In this document: positions 13,516 through 26,700 of the stretch, piece by piece | Position numbering within the stretch: position 1 is the stretch's first letter | Layout of the letters: each line of letters begins with the position of its first letter | Source: Trochalopteron elliotii | Lineage: Eukaryota > Chordata > Aves > Passeriformes > Leiothrichidae | Assembly: GCA_024734555.1 (NCBI GenBank) | Contig: JANPWX010000038.1 | Span: 500,668-564,667, forward strand | DNA: 64,000 bases | Direction: 5' to 3' | Translations under genes and position numbers: made by a program | The notes under the pieces: generated by a model | Told to the model about the DNA's origin: nothing | The model's database searches: none | What the model saw: the letters and a program-made list of their open reading frames with translations, nothing else

Positions 13516-14107
13516 TGTGGTGGGTTGCTCTTGGCTAGATGCCAGATGACCACAAAGACACTCTATCACCTCCCTTCTGAGCTAGCAGTGGAGAGAAAGG
13601 AAGGTGGAAAATTACTTGTAGGTTGAGTTAAGGCAGTTTACTAAAGCAAAAGAAAAGTCTTCCATGTGCACAAGCAAAGAGAAAAAGCCAATAATTTTAT
13701 TTTCCATTTCCCATCAGCAAGTGATATCCGGCCACTTACCAGGGAGCAGGACTTCAGGATGTGCAGTGGTGGCTCTGGAAGGCAAATATTGTAAATAAAA
13801 AATGCCCCCCACTTCCTCCTCCTTTCTTTAGCTTTTCTATCTGAGCAGATGTCACATGGTATGGAATGTCCCTTTGGACAGTCTGGGTCAGCTGGCCTAG
13901 TGGTGTCCCCTCCCTGGATCTTGCCCACCCCTGTCATACCAATGGAGGGGCAGAATGTTTGGGAGACATTGCCGATGCTGTGTCAGCCCTCCTCAGCAGT
14001 ACCCAAAACACTGGTGAGTCATCAACACCTTAAAAGATAGCAGTGCCAAGCACAGTGCCAAGCACTGCTATGGGAGAATGAACTCCACCCCACTCAGACC
14101 CAATACA
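13516..14107 (-). repeat. Solo LTR of an avian endogenous retrovirus
   Basis: The left end begins tgtggtgggttg at 13516 and the right end closes with cccaataca at 14107, so the element has TG...CA ends. Interior landmarks belong to a very common avian LTR family: gaatgtccctttggacagtc near 13863 and gtcagctggcctag near 13887. The right-end text gaactccacccca near 14080 corresponds to the family's 5' end read in reverse, so the LTR transcribes on the minus strand. A minus-strand agtaaa (complement of 13637-13642) stands where the family's polyadenylation signal is. No flanking gag, pol or env remains, so it is solo. Flanking bases ctcac and ccctc give no convincing target-site duplication. A 12-bp unit is tandemly duplicated at 14042-14065. 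Confidence 0.82.
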
Positions 14108-14242
14108 CCCTCTTACAAGAGTATGCGGAGTCACCAGTGAAGAGGAGGCTAAAGAGCTCTGCAGAAATTGTATTGAGCTACACACTTCCTTTTGCTTTTG
14201 ACTGAACTAAACTCAGCTCTAAACCCTGTCCTAAGCATGCTA

Positions 14243-14833
14243 TGTTGCAGTGCAATAGACTTCTGTGGCAGTTTCTTTAGCTTTCTTGTAGTTCTAGAGT
14301 GAAGACTTAAAGAATGCAGTTACATGTCTCAAAACACCGTTCCCATAAACACAGATGCCACAGCAGGAAGGAGCTAATTCTTGACCTATTGGAGTAAGGT
14401 TTGGTTAGCATCTGGACAAAAATTCCCACCATGGCAGGTAGTGGAAATGGGAAGGAATTATGCACATGCCATTTCAAATCATGGGAACAGCATCTATGCT
14501 CTGTATGCCTCTGCCCCATCTATACCCAGAACTAGGACTGTATAAAAGTGGTACCTCCAGAAGAACGATTCGGGGACTTCCACCACAAAGAAGACCAGGG
14601 TGAAGAAGGACCAGCAGGGTGCCACAGGAATCCATGCGGTGGTGATATATTTTGCTTAATCTCTCTCTCTCTCTTATTCTCTTTCTTTTCCCCCTTGCCA
14701 CTCTCTTCCTGTTTCTTTCTATGTCTCGACCTCACATTTACTGTTAAATAAAATCCATACTGATGACTTTGGCATATGGTCTTGTTTACACCTTAATTTG
14801 GGCAGATGTATCTCTTATAATTGGATCATAACA
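14243..14833 (+). repeat. Probable LTR with TATA box and polyadenylation signal
   Basis: A canonical tataaaag lies at 14541-14548 and an aataaa at 14747-14752, about 205 bp apart. Between them is a pyrimidine-rich stretch (14658-14730). This is the U3-R-U5 layout of a retroviral LTR. The right end is likely ataaca at 14833; the left end may be tgttgcag at 14243 or tgtggcag at 14264. These ends would pair as short inverted TG...CA termini. Flanks do not show a clean duplication, so both boundaries are uncertain. No internal retroviral sequence adjoins it. I cannot name the family. A promoter of a host transcript is an alternative, but the tight TATA to AATAAA spacing favours an LTR. Confidence 0.6.
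14541..14548 (+). promoter_or_regulatory. TATA box of the LTR at about 14243-14833
   Basis: The sequence tataaaag is a full-consensus TATA element placed upstream of an aataaa at 14747-14752. It would set the start of R in the LTR about 25-30 bp downstream. Whether it still fires is unknown. Confidence 0.6.
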
Positions 14834-14873
14834 CAGCATTGCTTTCAACTGTCTATATATACTTATGTCTATG

Positions 14874-14911
<38 letters not shown>

Positions 14912-17900
14912 TGTGTGAATAGATGTACATGTGAATATACACACACATAGTCTGTGCATGGTGTTTATCAGCATGTACATATCAGAAGCAGAACTCTGTT
15001 CTTTGCTATACTTTATTTCACTCTATTTCTTATTCCAATGTCTCCCATTTTCAAGTGTTACAGTGTTTCTTTAGCAATGCATAACGCCAATACAAAAGAC
15101 ATTAAGAGAGCTAGTTTGAGAACAATCGAATTCTTCATCATATGTGTATATACAAAAAAATATTTGGAAAGCACACAGATATCAGTAGATAGTAAACACA
15201 TAATATTTGAATCTTTCTATATTTAATTAAAAATAGAGTCATCTAAATTGCCACCAATAAATGTATCTGCAGAGTTAACCACTTCTTGAGATGAATGGAT
15301 TCTTTCTGCATGAAAATGTTGTGGACATTTATACACAGTTCCTATTTTTAAGGTTATCTATGTCATCATAAGCAGTAAGAATATTTTTGCTTCAGTGACA
15401 GCATAGTCTCAAGGACACACTTAATACGATATTTATTTTACTGGAGATTTGGGGCATAGAAGTTCACTCTGCCACTAGGTTTAAAAGTGATAATTTACAT
15501 AAGGGTAATGTTACTGTGTATATGTGCAAAATTGTAGTTTAAGTCCCTTTCCCTCAACAGAGCTTTTTAGTGAATATTTTCAAATTTGGCAATAATGATT
15601 CCATTTAAAGGCAGATATTTACTATACTAAACAGTTTATAAAATGTTTATTTATTTTAAAGAAAATAGCAGATCCAAAGTTTGGTACTATTGTCCAAAAC
15701 AGAGTTAATGTTCTGGGTTTATATATATACATAGCTAGTATGTTGTTGGTTTTGTATTTTAATTTGATGTTAATTCTTACATTGATATTCATTATCAATT
15801 CATTATCTAAGATATAGTCACAGCTAAGAGGATTCATATAATCTTATTAGCACTTTTGAATTTTGACATTTTTTCTTCATTACTTGGAATGGTTTTGAGC
15901 TAGGCTATTTATTTCTTTTTTGAATGTATCATTTATGTTCCAAGATATTTCTTTTCTCTAGTTAGTTCTTTTCAAACCTAGTTAGCTGGAAGGGTTGTGT
16001 TGTTCATGTTTGTTTGTCACATTAGATTCCCAGAATCTCATCAGAACCATGTCAAATTACATCAATCCAAACTCTGGGCTTCTGATAACGGAGTACTATA
16101 AGAAGAGCATGACTTGAAGGTTATTATAAGACAAATAGCCTATCATGATCAGAGAAGCACTAGAAGAGATGCAATAATTTTTTCAGTGTTCATGCAATAT
16201 GATTTTTTGTTGTACCACAGTAACCTGAAATTTTCAGTAGCTTATGCTTTACAAAACCTGTTCACAACACTGGACTACATTTTATAGGGGTATTTGTAAT
16301 CCCTGCTAGGGGAGGGATTCTGCAAAGAAATACAGTAATGAGGTAGTGATATCTTTCATTCTGACCACAGAAAAGAGCCAAATTCTAAAACAGGAAATTA
16401 AAAAATGCTCCCTGAAGTTAAATATATTACAAGATATTGCTGCCTTCACTATAAGACTAGGAACGTAGCAAAATTGCATCCTCTGCCTGCAAGAGCTCTA
16501 CCAGCAAATCTGGCATAGATGCAGATAAACCAAGCAGGGTGCCTTTCTGCCTCTGCATTATGTAGAACAAGTACAAAAGACAGTCCATCACAAAAATGTA
16601 CATTATCATATGCTGCTGCTACTGTTACGCTCAGCTGCTTCTAGAGCTTGGACAAGCCCAGGCACACAGAGAATGAACCTTTCTCATTTCATCCCTGGAC
16701 CAGTGAAGCAGAGAAACTAAGTCTGTCAGAACCTAAGAATTGGCCTGTTTGTAGAAGTGTGCCATGGATTTCTCTGGTAATGCTCATATTTTTCAGAGAA
16801 GACTGCTGAATTCCTTTTTTTAGAATTTTGTGAATGATTAGACAGATCTGGCAGGAGGTTTTATCTATGACCCTAAATTTTCTCATGAGGAAGCAAGAGC
16901 TTTGAAGGGACAAGTCTATTATTTTTCTCCCATGCCTGCAAGGCTAGTTACTGTTGTGCCAAGCTTAACTTGCATAAATCCCTTAAATTATTCGATATCC
17001 TTTCAGGACTGAGATTAGAAAATTTTTCAGGCTGCAATTACCAGCTCATGGAGGGATGGGAAAAAAAAAACAAACCAAGATATATTCCTGAAAGTTTTTC
17101 TGCAGTGAAGGGCAGCCATGTCATGTCAGCAAGTAGTTTCTATTTGCTAAAATTATTCATTAAGTGAGAAAGAAATTTAATCCAGTGTATATGATCTTAC
17201 TATTCCTTTCCTGTATGTCTTGTCCTAGTGAGCCTCCTCACCAATGGTACAAAGTGTAGTATATTACCTTTTTCATATTGAAATTTTATTCATGTTCTTG
17301 AGTAAATTACATTTAACTGCTGTTGCAAATTTGATTCTGGGGACATGTCAAAAAGACACTTTATGGGTTCCCTAGCAGTGGCACTACTTAACTTTGAGAG
17401 CCAGAAGATTGCCTCCACTGTATTTAGTAATAATAGAAAACTGAATTTCCCATAGGTCAGTATGTAATACTGGCCACCTGTACACCAAATCGCAGTTACT
17501 TTCTTTGAGTAACTCTCATTGGAGATTTCTGTTCCACTGTTGTCAGTTTTATTTGGGGCCTTACAAATATTGGGGGATTTAGCCCTCATATTCAAAAGAA
17601 AAAGTCTAAATATACCCAAAGTACCAAAGGTAAAAAATGTATTGTATTTTTAAGTTTTTAAACGATCATGGAACTTTTATTCCAGTTGTGAATATACTAG
17701 AACAGAATAATATATTCAAAACAAATAGATATCAATCACATTTCAATCCAGAAATTGTTCTTTTGGACCCAAAGCACATCACCCTTGCATACAAGGAACT
17801 CTGTCTTCTGTGGTGTTTGGTTTAGGCTGAGGGAGATGTGTGTATAAGGGTATTGGGAGTGAGAGATAACAATTTTGTACCATTCCTAATTTGGGTCTCT

Positions 17901-19510
17901 GTCAGGTACAGCCTGACACATCTGTGTTTCCTATGTACTGTTCCTGTAGAGTCACTGCTGCTGAAAAATGTGACAGCAAGTTTCAACATATTCTACCTTC
18001 TCAAAATATGTCTCTGAGGCTCTGTCTTTTCTGCTTATGTTCAGGCAACTCATCTGAGTGAGACAGTACTCAAACTAAAAGGTATAAAGTGGTGTCATTA
18101 GTTCGCTTACAGCTGTAAGACTTTCTGACACAGCTCATCATCTTTATTGCTGCAGCAACACATTCTACATTAGAAATTTCTTTGTGCTAGGACAGTTCAC
18201 AAAGTTTTCTGTCCTGTTCGATACATGTGGGAGTTCCGAGAAGGCGTTAGGAGCCTAATAGAATTTGATAGCTTTTGTCTGCATTGACATTTACTGTGGC
18301 CTTTTTAAATTGTGGTGAGATCAAAATTCAGCTTGTATCCCTGGACAGGCCAACACACAAAGTAAAAGAGACATATTTTCAAGGGTACATACATCGTAGC
18401 TAGGACCCACCCCCAATCTATAACTTGAGTCATCTTTAATACAAAGACAAGACTTGAAACTGGACAAGTTGGGGGGATGGATCACATTTTGCAAGGTATT
18501 TCTGACATGCTATGTGTTATGCAATGTTGCCATCAAAAATATTACACTGATAAGGAAGGGAAAAAATTAGTGTGTGAAACAAGCATGAACATTTGGCTGA
18601 TCCTGTGGAAACCCCATCTCGTTAGTGCTTACAGTGAGCTTTTTGTCAGTTGGTTATTTGTTTTTATTGCAAACTGAAGTAATGAGGGACATACTACAGT
18701 GAAATCACTGTCTCTGAGCTGGCTGTGAGATAAACAGAAATACTTCAGCTAGGCAATAGAATTTTCTTTCTCCAGTATAAATTTCCATAGTTTGCTAAAT
18801 AAATTATGAGATACATTGGCCAACAGTTCCCAGACTCCAGCACAGCTCAGTCCAATACCAGGAAACTCATGAACTAGGAACTAGTGTTATTTGAATTGCA
18901 TGTCAGTGTCAAAATTCCTATTTATTTTACTGAGAAGATGAGGCCTTTTCAGGCGACCTTTCTTGCTAGTAAGGAAAATATTTCATCTAAGGCAAAATAC
19001 ATACTGTCCATATTTTTATGGTAAAAACAGTGAATAAATTGAATGTTCCAGTCCTTCAGTTTTGCCAAATTGTTATCTAAAACAACAATAAGAATATGAG
19101 TCCACTTTGTTCTGCCAATTTCTGAAGGTATCATAGAGGTTAAATAACAAGTACCTAAATGTTTCTGCTTTGGATGATGTTATAAAGGAAATTGGATAAA
19201 CACAGGAATATAAATCAAGGAAAGGTGCTAGAAAATTATGCCATCAGTTAGAAAAATGTGCCATACTTATACCTGATCTATCCTCTTACTTGCTGAAAGT
19301 AGAAAAGAGAAAAGCATTTAGTATCTTGAGTAATCCAGCCGCTGATTAATTGCATCCCATAATGCTTTCTAATGTATCTTCTAGAAAACCTTATAAATCA
19401 TACGCAGACCTTTTCGCTTTAAATGCTACTTTATCAATTCTCAATTGCTCAACTTTCAAAATAAAGGAAGAAAATTAGGGTCTGAGCAGCTGGGATTTAT
19501 TTTCCTCCTC
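14834..19510. other. Unique AT-rich DNA with one (TA)n tract
   Basis: Apart from the dinucleotide tract at 14880-14908, no repeat or gene is recognised in 4.7 kb. Frames such as 17290-17619 on the minus strand (109 codons) have no recognisable domain and no convincing splice sites. Confidence 0.6.
14880..14908. repeat. (TA)n microsatellite
   Basis: About 14 uninterrupted TA units directly downstream of the LTR flank, followed by a degenerate gtgtgaatag/acatgtgaatata segment. Confidence 0.97.
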
Positions 19511-19606
19511 GGGGCCTGGATTCAGTTCAGTATTTAGGCACATGTACAGCCTGAAGCAGGTGTGCGGTCCCATTAAAGATGAGTGCTTAAGTACCTTCGT
19601 GAATGA
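19511..19606. mobile_element. Ancient palindromic MITE-like element
   Basis: The left arm at 19520-19542 (attcag..cagtatttaggcaca) and the right arm at 19581-19605 read in reverse complement (attcac..ggtacttaagcact) match at most positions. Between them lies a ggtcccattaaagatga core. This resembles a palindromic element that I recall from reptile and bird genomes, with arms reading gattcagcaaag and gcacttaagcac around a tcccattgaagtcaatgg core. The inverted-repeat structure is seen directly; the family link is from memory and unverified. Such elements are non-autonomous DNA-transposon derivatives and this copy is old. Confidence 0.5.
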
Positions 19607-22600
19607 CCATTATTTTTGGTCTTTCAAAACACTGTGACATTTGATGCATGTTAGAAAGTCATCCCACTTGAAAAAGGTCACACAAAGAAACAAAGAAAGC
19701 AGTTGTTTTCATGAATACAATTATGGGCTTGAGTTTCAAACCCGCGATACAATGAGTTTTACACAGCTTCACATTTCACTGCTGGTGTCTGACCGTGTTT
19801 CTCTTACACATTTCTGTATGCAAATTGACTAGAAAGTTGTAGTTGTTCACCTTAATAAACCCTAAATCATGGGAAAGTTGTGAAACATAAACTGAAGAAG
19901 TCAGTTGCGATTGTTCCACCCTATATTTCCAACCTGGAAAATTATTCAAGTTTGGGTCTATTTCTAGCTTCTAATGGGAAATATTTTGTGAAGCCTTCTT
20001 CAGGTAAGAGCTGCTACAACTTCAGTTTCTTTAACCATAGATTCACATAGGGTTTTTAAACGTATTTGGAAATATATGGTGATGGTGGAGAATGCTTTAA
20101 CTTTGGTAGCAAGCATGGTACAGCAAAATATTGATAATTACAGAGTTTTGCAAAAGCTGTCAATCTCGTTGAATAGGGAGGAAATTACTGCTTTTATTAC
20201 GCATTCCTTTGGCCCACTTTTTAAAAGGATGTAGGAAATAAGGATGAGAGGTTATGTAAAATAGCAAGAGAGGAAGTCTTTAGCTGAGTCAGGAAATCAA
20301 GTTCAGCTCACCAACTACAGTTAACCTCCTCTCCCACCTGCTAACGAAAGCACAGCATTACATCTCAGTCAGTATTTGGGTCTGCTTCAAATTGCAAGCA
20401 ACCAGCAAGCTGTCCTTCTGAAATACACTAGTAGAAATTTATTCTGAAAACATTCCATTGTTACATTTTATACATGGCTATTATAATATAAAATTATATT
20501 ATGATTTTCTGTAGAGGTATCTTTTGATTGTCTCCTTAGTTTCCTACCCAAAAATATTGTTAGTTATGGAATCAGTCATAAATAGAAACAAACTATTTGA
20601 TAACTCAGTCCAGCTCATGTCAAGGGGAAAGGCTAATAAAAACAACACAATTGTCTTTATAGACAGTCAGGAAGAATGAGAAGAAAACTGTAACCAAAGC
20701 AAGTCCATATGGGACTGTAGAATACAGTAGTTACTCTTTCCTAACTATAATGAAGGTAATTTCAAAGATTTGTAGGATCCCTATCTTAAAATTCTGCCCT
20801 CATTCTCCAGCTAATATGTGCACAATTTTCGAACTTCAGAGAGAAATCATCTTTTCTTAAGGTATGATATATTTTTCCTACCAGGTTTCTTTTGGGATTT
20901 TTGAAGACCAATAGGAAGTGGATTTAAAAGTGCTTCCCAGAGCGTGACTTCAAATTGAATGGTCAGAGTGTCTGTCATACTTACAGAGCATAACTGCAAG
21001 GGTTGATTTCCTCCTGGGGCCATTCCTTGTGGGAGCAGCCCATCACACTGTGGTTGCAGAGTTACTGGTACCTGTGTCAGTGTCACACAATCTCCATATT
21101 TTTCCAAACCTGTCAGTTGCCTCTCCTGATGCAAAATCTTGGCAGTTTAGATAGTTTTAGTCACCACAGTGCGAAACCAGCATAGTACTACTGGTTTCCT
21201 TAGGCTAAACAGGGTCCTTAAGCATGAGCAGGAAAGAGAGAAGAAAAGAAGGAAATGGGATTGTTCAGCATAGTTAAAGACTAAAGTGCAGTGGTTTTAA
21301 GCACATCTGTCCAAATTAAACTTCCCTGTGAAATAACACTGCTTTTCTGCTAAGATGTTGTTGAAAGGATTTGCATTCAATGGGAACAATGAATAATCCT
21401 CCTTGTTCTTCACTTATTTTGTCAATGAGCTCATGTACTATGCAGGACTTAAGGCTTATCACAAATTTCTAGTGGATCAGGGGATTGCACGGATGAAGTG
21501 TCTGTCAAGTTCTGATGAAACTGGAAAACACAGAGACATGTGGAGCCAACAGACCTGCTCAGGTTATCGAGGCTGAAGGCTGGCACGGCACACAGCACTG
21601 TGTCCAGCCTCCTCACAGCAAGGCTCACCACTTTGGCTAGAATGCTTTTAGGAGCAAGGCTGGAGTCTGAAAGTGAGGCTGGAGAGTGAGAGGCTAATTC
21701 TTCTCCATATTGAACTGGGATAGATCAAATGTAGTACTTCATAAATCACTGGATGAGCAACATAAAATGCACAAGGTACAAAAATTGCTTATTTTCTTTT
21801 ATGTCATGTTTTTTTCCAATAACTATCTCCTGCTGAAATGTCTACATATTTGAGGAGGTGAGGATTACAGGATACATGCAGTGACTGTTTTCTCAAAGGC
21901 TAGAGGTGATACCAGATAGGTCCTGTGAACAAGGTTTCGTCTTCTAAAAACTGTCAGATTAGTACCATACGCCAGAAATAAATACACAGAAAAATGTTAA
22001 GTAACAGAGAAAGCTGCTGTATTTTGTCTCCAATACATTGTTCCATATGCAATATTAGTCAAAATGACAGATTTCATTATTTTCCTAACCACCAGTTCAA
22101 GGACCATGCACCGAACTGCAAGTGGCATGCTGTTCTCCCAGATGTATAGAATAGGATCTTTATTATATTTTTAATGCCCTTTTTCTTTTTTCCTCAGGGA
22201 CATTATGGTCAACTGTTTTCAATATCCACATCTGTCCACATTGATGCTAACCTGTGACACTCTGTGACATAAGTCACTCACAACTGGATGCAAAGAGGCC
22301 TGTTGGCATTCTGGTAGAGTAGACATTGACATTTTGGAGGTCTCTGCCTCAAATCTTATTTGTTGGTTTCCAAGTAGTACCTTGCAGACAGATACCCTTG
22401 TCATAGCTGACATCCTGGACATCATTTTTAACAGAGAGAAAAAAGATTGCAACTGCAGCAAGAGGCTGAGCTTCAGACCTTTTCTTTTTACCTGACTTAA
22501 TCTGTGAACACAAAATTCCACTTAAAAAAATCTAAATAAAAGCAAGCAGTCTTTTCATGCAAATCTCCCCCTTGTGGAGATGGGTGAAGGCAATAGAGAA

Positions 22601-23688
22601 CCTTGTGACAACAGTAGCCCACGGGGCTTCCTTGTGTTTACAGCATTAGCACTCCTCTGCCTCACATCACAAAGTCAGCCTTGTTCCTGCTGAGCATCAA
22701 CACTGTGACTGATTCATTGAACACAGCAGAAATAGAGGAAAAAGGGAAACTAAAACTGGGGAGATGGGATGAGAAATGTCAATATGCTCAGCACTATTCC
22801 CTTGCAAAAGAACTAGAAGAATAATTAGCAATAAAAGTTAAACCATCCTGAAAGGAAAACTAAGTTGTTGTGAACTAATGATGAAAACCATCAGATCTTT
22901 GATATAAAAATGATAAGCCATATGATGAAAAGTGCTTTTCAAAAAGATATTTAGGTTTCTGCAAACAGAAAAGCCTGAAAGTCCTTCTCATAACAAATGA
23001 AAACTGTACAGTATAACTTGCACTTACTTATTAAATTTCTTCATGAATTTAAAGCTCTTTCTACATATTTTCTGTACAGATTTTTTCCTCTAAATTATAA
23101 ATGCATTCAATTATAATATCATAAGTACTGGAAAATATTTTCTGTTTCACCTGAAATATTCACAATATGCTCTGTTTGAAAAATTTGGGGTCCTTTTCTC
23201 ACACTTTTAATCACAAGATCCACACTTGAAAACGTCCTCAAGGGTATCAAAAACATTGCTACATCAAAAAAAAAAAACTCTTCACTGAGTGCACAGATCT
23301 TATTCAAACAAATATCAGACAGAAAGCAAGACAACAAACTCAAGAGTTTAGAAATTTAATAGAAAAAATCTGGTAAAAGACACACCAAACTATAAAGTGA
23401 CAACAGATGAAAATATGAAAATACAGATGAGATCTCAGAGAAAAACTGACAGCAAGCCCATAAGAAATCTGAGCAAGTACACAACTACAAACAATACAGA
23501 AATCTTAACCACAAAGGGTTCATTTCTGGATTAATATTTTTTTAAGAAATGTGTATTATTAGAAAATTCAACCATCTCAGGGAGGAAGAACATGTTAAGA
23601 GTATTAGAAAAAAATAACCTGAATGCCTAATTGCTGAGAAAAAACACTGTACCTTTGACAGAAAACGAAAATATTCTGCAGAAAATAC
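19607..23688. other. Unique AT-rich DNA, no gene recognised
   Basis: No recognisable repeat or gene. An AT-rich imperfect inverted repeat sits at about 20480-20505. The minus-strand frame 22219-22521 (100 codons) is Ser/Leu-rich and matches nothing I know. Confidence 0.6.
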
Positions 23689-23785
23689 TATAGAATCACA
23701 GAATGTTTTGGGTTGGAAAGGACCTTGAAGGTCCTAATTCAAACCTCCGTACCACTGGCAGGGATGCCTTCCACTAGAATATTGC
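23689..23785 (-). mobile_element. CR1 LINE 3' tail
   Basis: The text tatagaatcacagaat at 23689-23704 is the reverse complement of the CR1 terminal octamers. It is followed by ttttgggttggaaaggacct, the most conserved CR1 3' sequence, and then by a gggatgccttccactagaat block. The fragment is about 97 bp and strongly 5' truncated. Confidence 0.95.
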
Positions 23786-26700
23786 ATAAATCCATACTCA
23801 TTTGAAATGGGAAAGTATATGAACATAGTCATTTTTTTACATTTATTCTAAAAGACAGAATGAACCCTACAATACATGACAGGAGAGATGCTATATGGCA
23901 CATAAATGTTAGGTTACATGTAATAGTAAACAGATTTTTTTGTAACCATAAGCAGCTTTTTTTTTCAGACAGTGGTCTAAAGGTTTAAAAGTCATCGAGG
24001 TACAACCCACTGTGCAGGATGAGAAGCAATAACGTAATTTCTCTGTTAAAATTTTAACCTGAGAAGCTGCAGAGCTGAGACAAAAATCTTACAAATGACT
24101 TTGGAGAAGGCAAGCTGACACTACCTCGAGCAGCGGCAGCTTGCAGGCTGTGCTCAATATCAGCTCCTCAGGGCTGGATGCAGGAGAGTAAGTTCCTGAA
24201 GCTGTCAGGATGATGTGGGAGATGCAGAAGTCACAAGATCCAACCCAGAGAAGACTGTGAGGATTCAGTAGAACATACAAGCATTTGTCACCTGAACACC
24301 TCTAAGGAAAGTCACATCCAGAGTCCTTCAATGCCAACTGAGGAATTGCAAAGCAAACTTCTATTGATAAACACCAAGAAAAAACAAGGTTTAACTGGAA
24401 AATCTGCATTTACTGATGCTGCAGTCCAAGAAAATTTTTGAAAGTCATCATTTCAAATTTCTGAAAGTTGTAGTGTTAAATATCTCTTAACATAGATATG
24501 GCCTATTCATAAAGCAGTTTTTCAACAGTTCCGAATACTATAAGCTTTCCTAAATTGACACAATCCCCTAGCAGTATAAGGACAGACACAGAAGTAAATG
24601 TTAGCTTAGTGGTGTGCAGGTGTATATGCATAGAACCTAGATTAAATGTATAATTATCTTACTAGCTTACACTTTATCTGAAACATTCCTACAATCATAT
24701 GGACTATAGAAAACCTTTGAAATTATGCCTGACCATAGGTTTTGAGCCAACTTTTCCAGCAGTCCATTGTATATGAGTATTCTTGTAATCTTTAACAATT
24801 CATGAATTGTTAAAACAAGGAGAAAATTCACAGATTTGTTACTGCATTTGTTAGACATCTCATACACTGTGCCTATGAATTTTATGTATATTGTTTTTCC
24901 ACTAATTGCTATACACAGTGTGATCCTCTGAATCTGATAGTTTATGCTCCTATTAGAGAGACTGAAATGTCTAAAACAGGAGAATATTGAATGACAAGTA
25001 TCAGACAATGCAATTCTCTTCTTCAACACCAAATTTAATAGATGAAAAATTATTTGTGCTATTAACCTTGAAAAATTCTGGTCTTAGCAAGGCAAAACCA
25101 CTGCATGCTGTCTGCAACACCCTTTAAAAGAATTTTTAAAAAATATTGAAAGACTCTCATGTCAAATATTATGCCATTTGTTGTAGAGTTTATATAAATC
25201 AATGCTGCTGACTGAGGGTATCTAAATAAGTGGAAGCATTTATGTGACTATTCAGATCTAGTAAACTCAAGTTTCATTTCATTCAAATTACAGTTCATTC
25301 TTTACAACAATTCCATTTTTTCACATCAAAGAATAAGACGAATGAACTGTTTGATATGTCTGTCTCTGTTCTTTGTTGCATGCTTTGCAATCACTTGGTC
25401 TGTACCTATAATTATATCATTTAATTTATGTTACAAAAAGGGACGCTTTTGGTCTGTGTGTTGTCCTGTTTGACTCTGTTCACCCCAAAGAGGAGATAAG
25501 AGACAGGGAAAAGAGATGAATTCCAGTCCCTGCATGTGCACGGAAAGATCCTCAAACAGGAAATCTCAGAAAAATCCAGTGGCAGGAAGAAGTACAATAT
25601 GTACTAGACTGAAGCGTGCATTTGTCCAAAATTCTTCTTTGCCATTAGGTCAAAAAACAATTTGGCAAATTCACTTGCTTGGAAGGACATCATCACTTTA
25701 TCTGGTTTAGATAAATAACACAGATTGTATGATATAGTCCTACGATATAAGGAAGGAAAAAGAGACAAGACATTGAAAAAAAAAACATTGTCAGCAGAGG
25801 AAAATGATGTGACAGTTTCTCTGGTGGGGGGATTTGCCTTAACAGTCCTAGCCAGTGTGTGATTTTGCCCCTGTGATAGCTGAAGTTGCTATTTTGCCAG
25901 CTTCTTAACCTCTCAGAGATGACTGAATCTCAATGCTGATGGAAACAAATCCAGTTTCTAAAATTCTACTTTATCATTTGGGTTGAAAGATACATACAAT
26001 TTTCTTAAATAAATGTACTGTAAAATATGGGACAGTTTGGATTTACAACTAGTTAAGAGGTATCTAACATTGTATTTCATACAGTCACTTTGACAATTTG
26101 AATGCTACAAAACTTTGTAATCCCAGAGCAATGCAAAGCCAGAGGGAGAGAAAATTATAGGCCTGTGATTTTTTCTTTCTTTCTGCTTCAGGATATGGTT
26201 CACCAAAGCGCACATTAAAAACAAAATGGCTTTTTCATTGGTCAGTCATTTGAAGAAATAAAAGTAATTAAATGGCACATTGATTTTCAAATTTCCTTCT
26301 TCCAGACTTAAGAAGACTTCTCTCGGAACTCACATCGAAATATTGTTATTTTACATCCACTTCTAGCTATGGCACAGTACTTCACAAAACCTGCTTGCAC
26401 AGCACTAAACAAGGTGGAGCCCAGCAAATTAATCTGACTTCATATTCCCTTTAAGAAACGAAAGTAGTGAGGGGTAAGATGCCATTTTAGGAATAGTTGT
26501 GTTCAGGATAAGCTAGGGACAGGAAGTTTTAGTAACTTAAAAGTTGTGTTGAAAATCTGTTGGAACAGATCTTCCAAACAATGCTCAGCACTAGACTTCA
26601 GCTGTTCTCCCCTGTAGCAAGGGAAATAACTATATAGACTCTGCCTGGATTAACCATAAGGCCAGAAGAAAACCGGCCTTATGGAAGTAATATCCAGTAG

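Noticed and set aside
14474..14751. Overlapping frames rich in Lys/Glu/Arg or Leu/Ser
   Set aside because: They lie over the pyrimidine-rich R-U5 part of an LTR; the biased composition explains them.
24667..25032. 121-codon minus-strand frame
   Set aside because: AT-rich, hydrophobic and serine-rich text without domain, repeat or splice support; within chance expectation.
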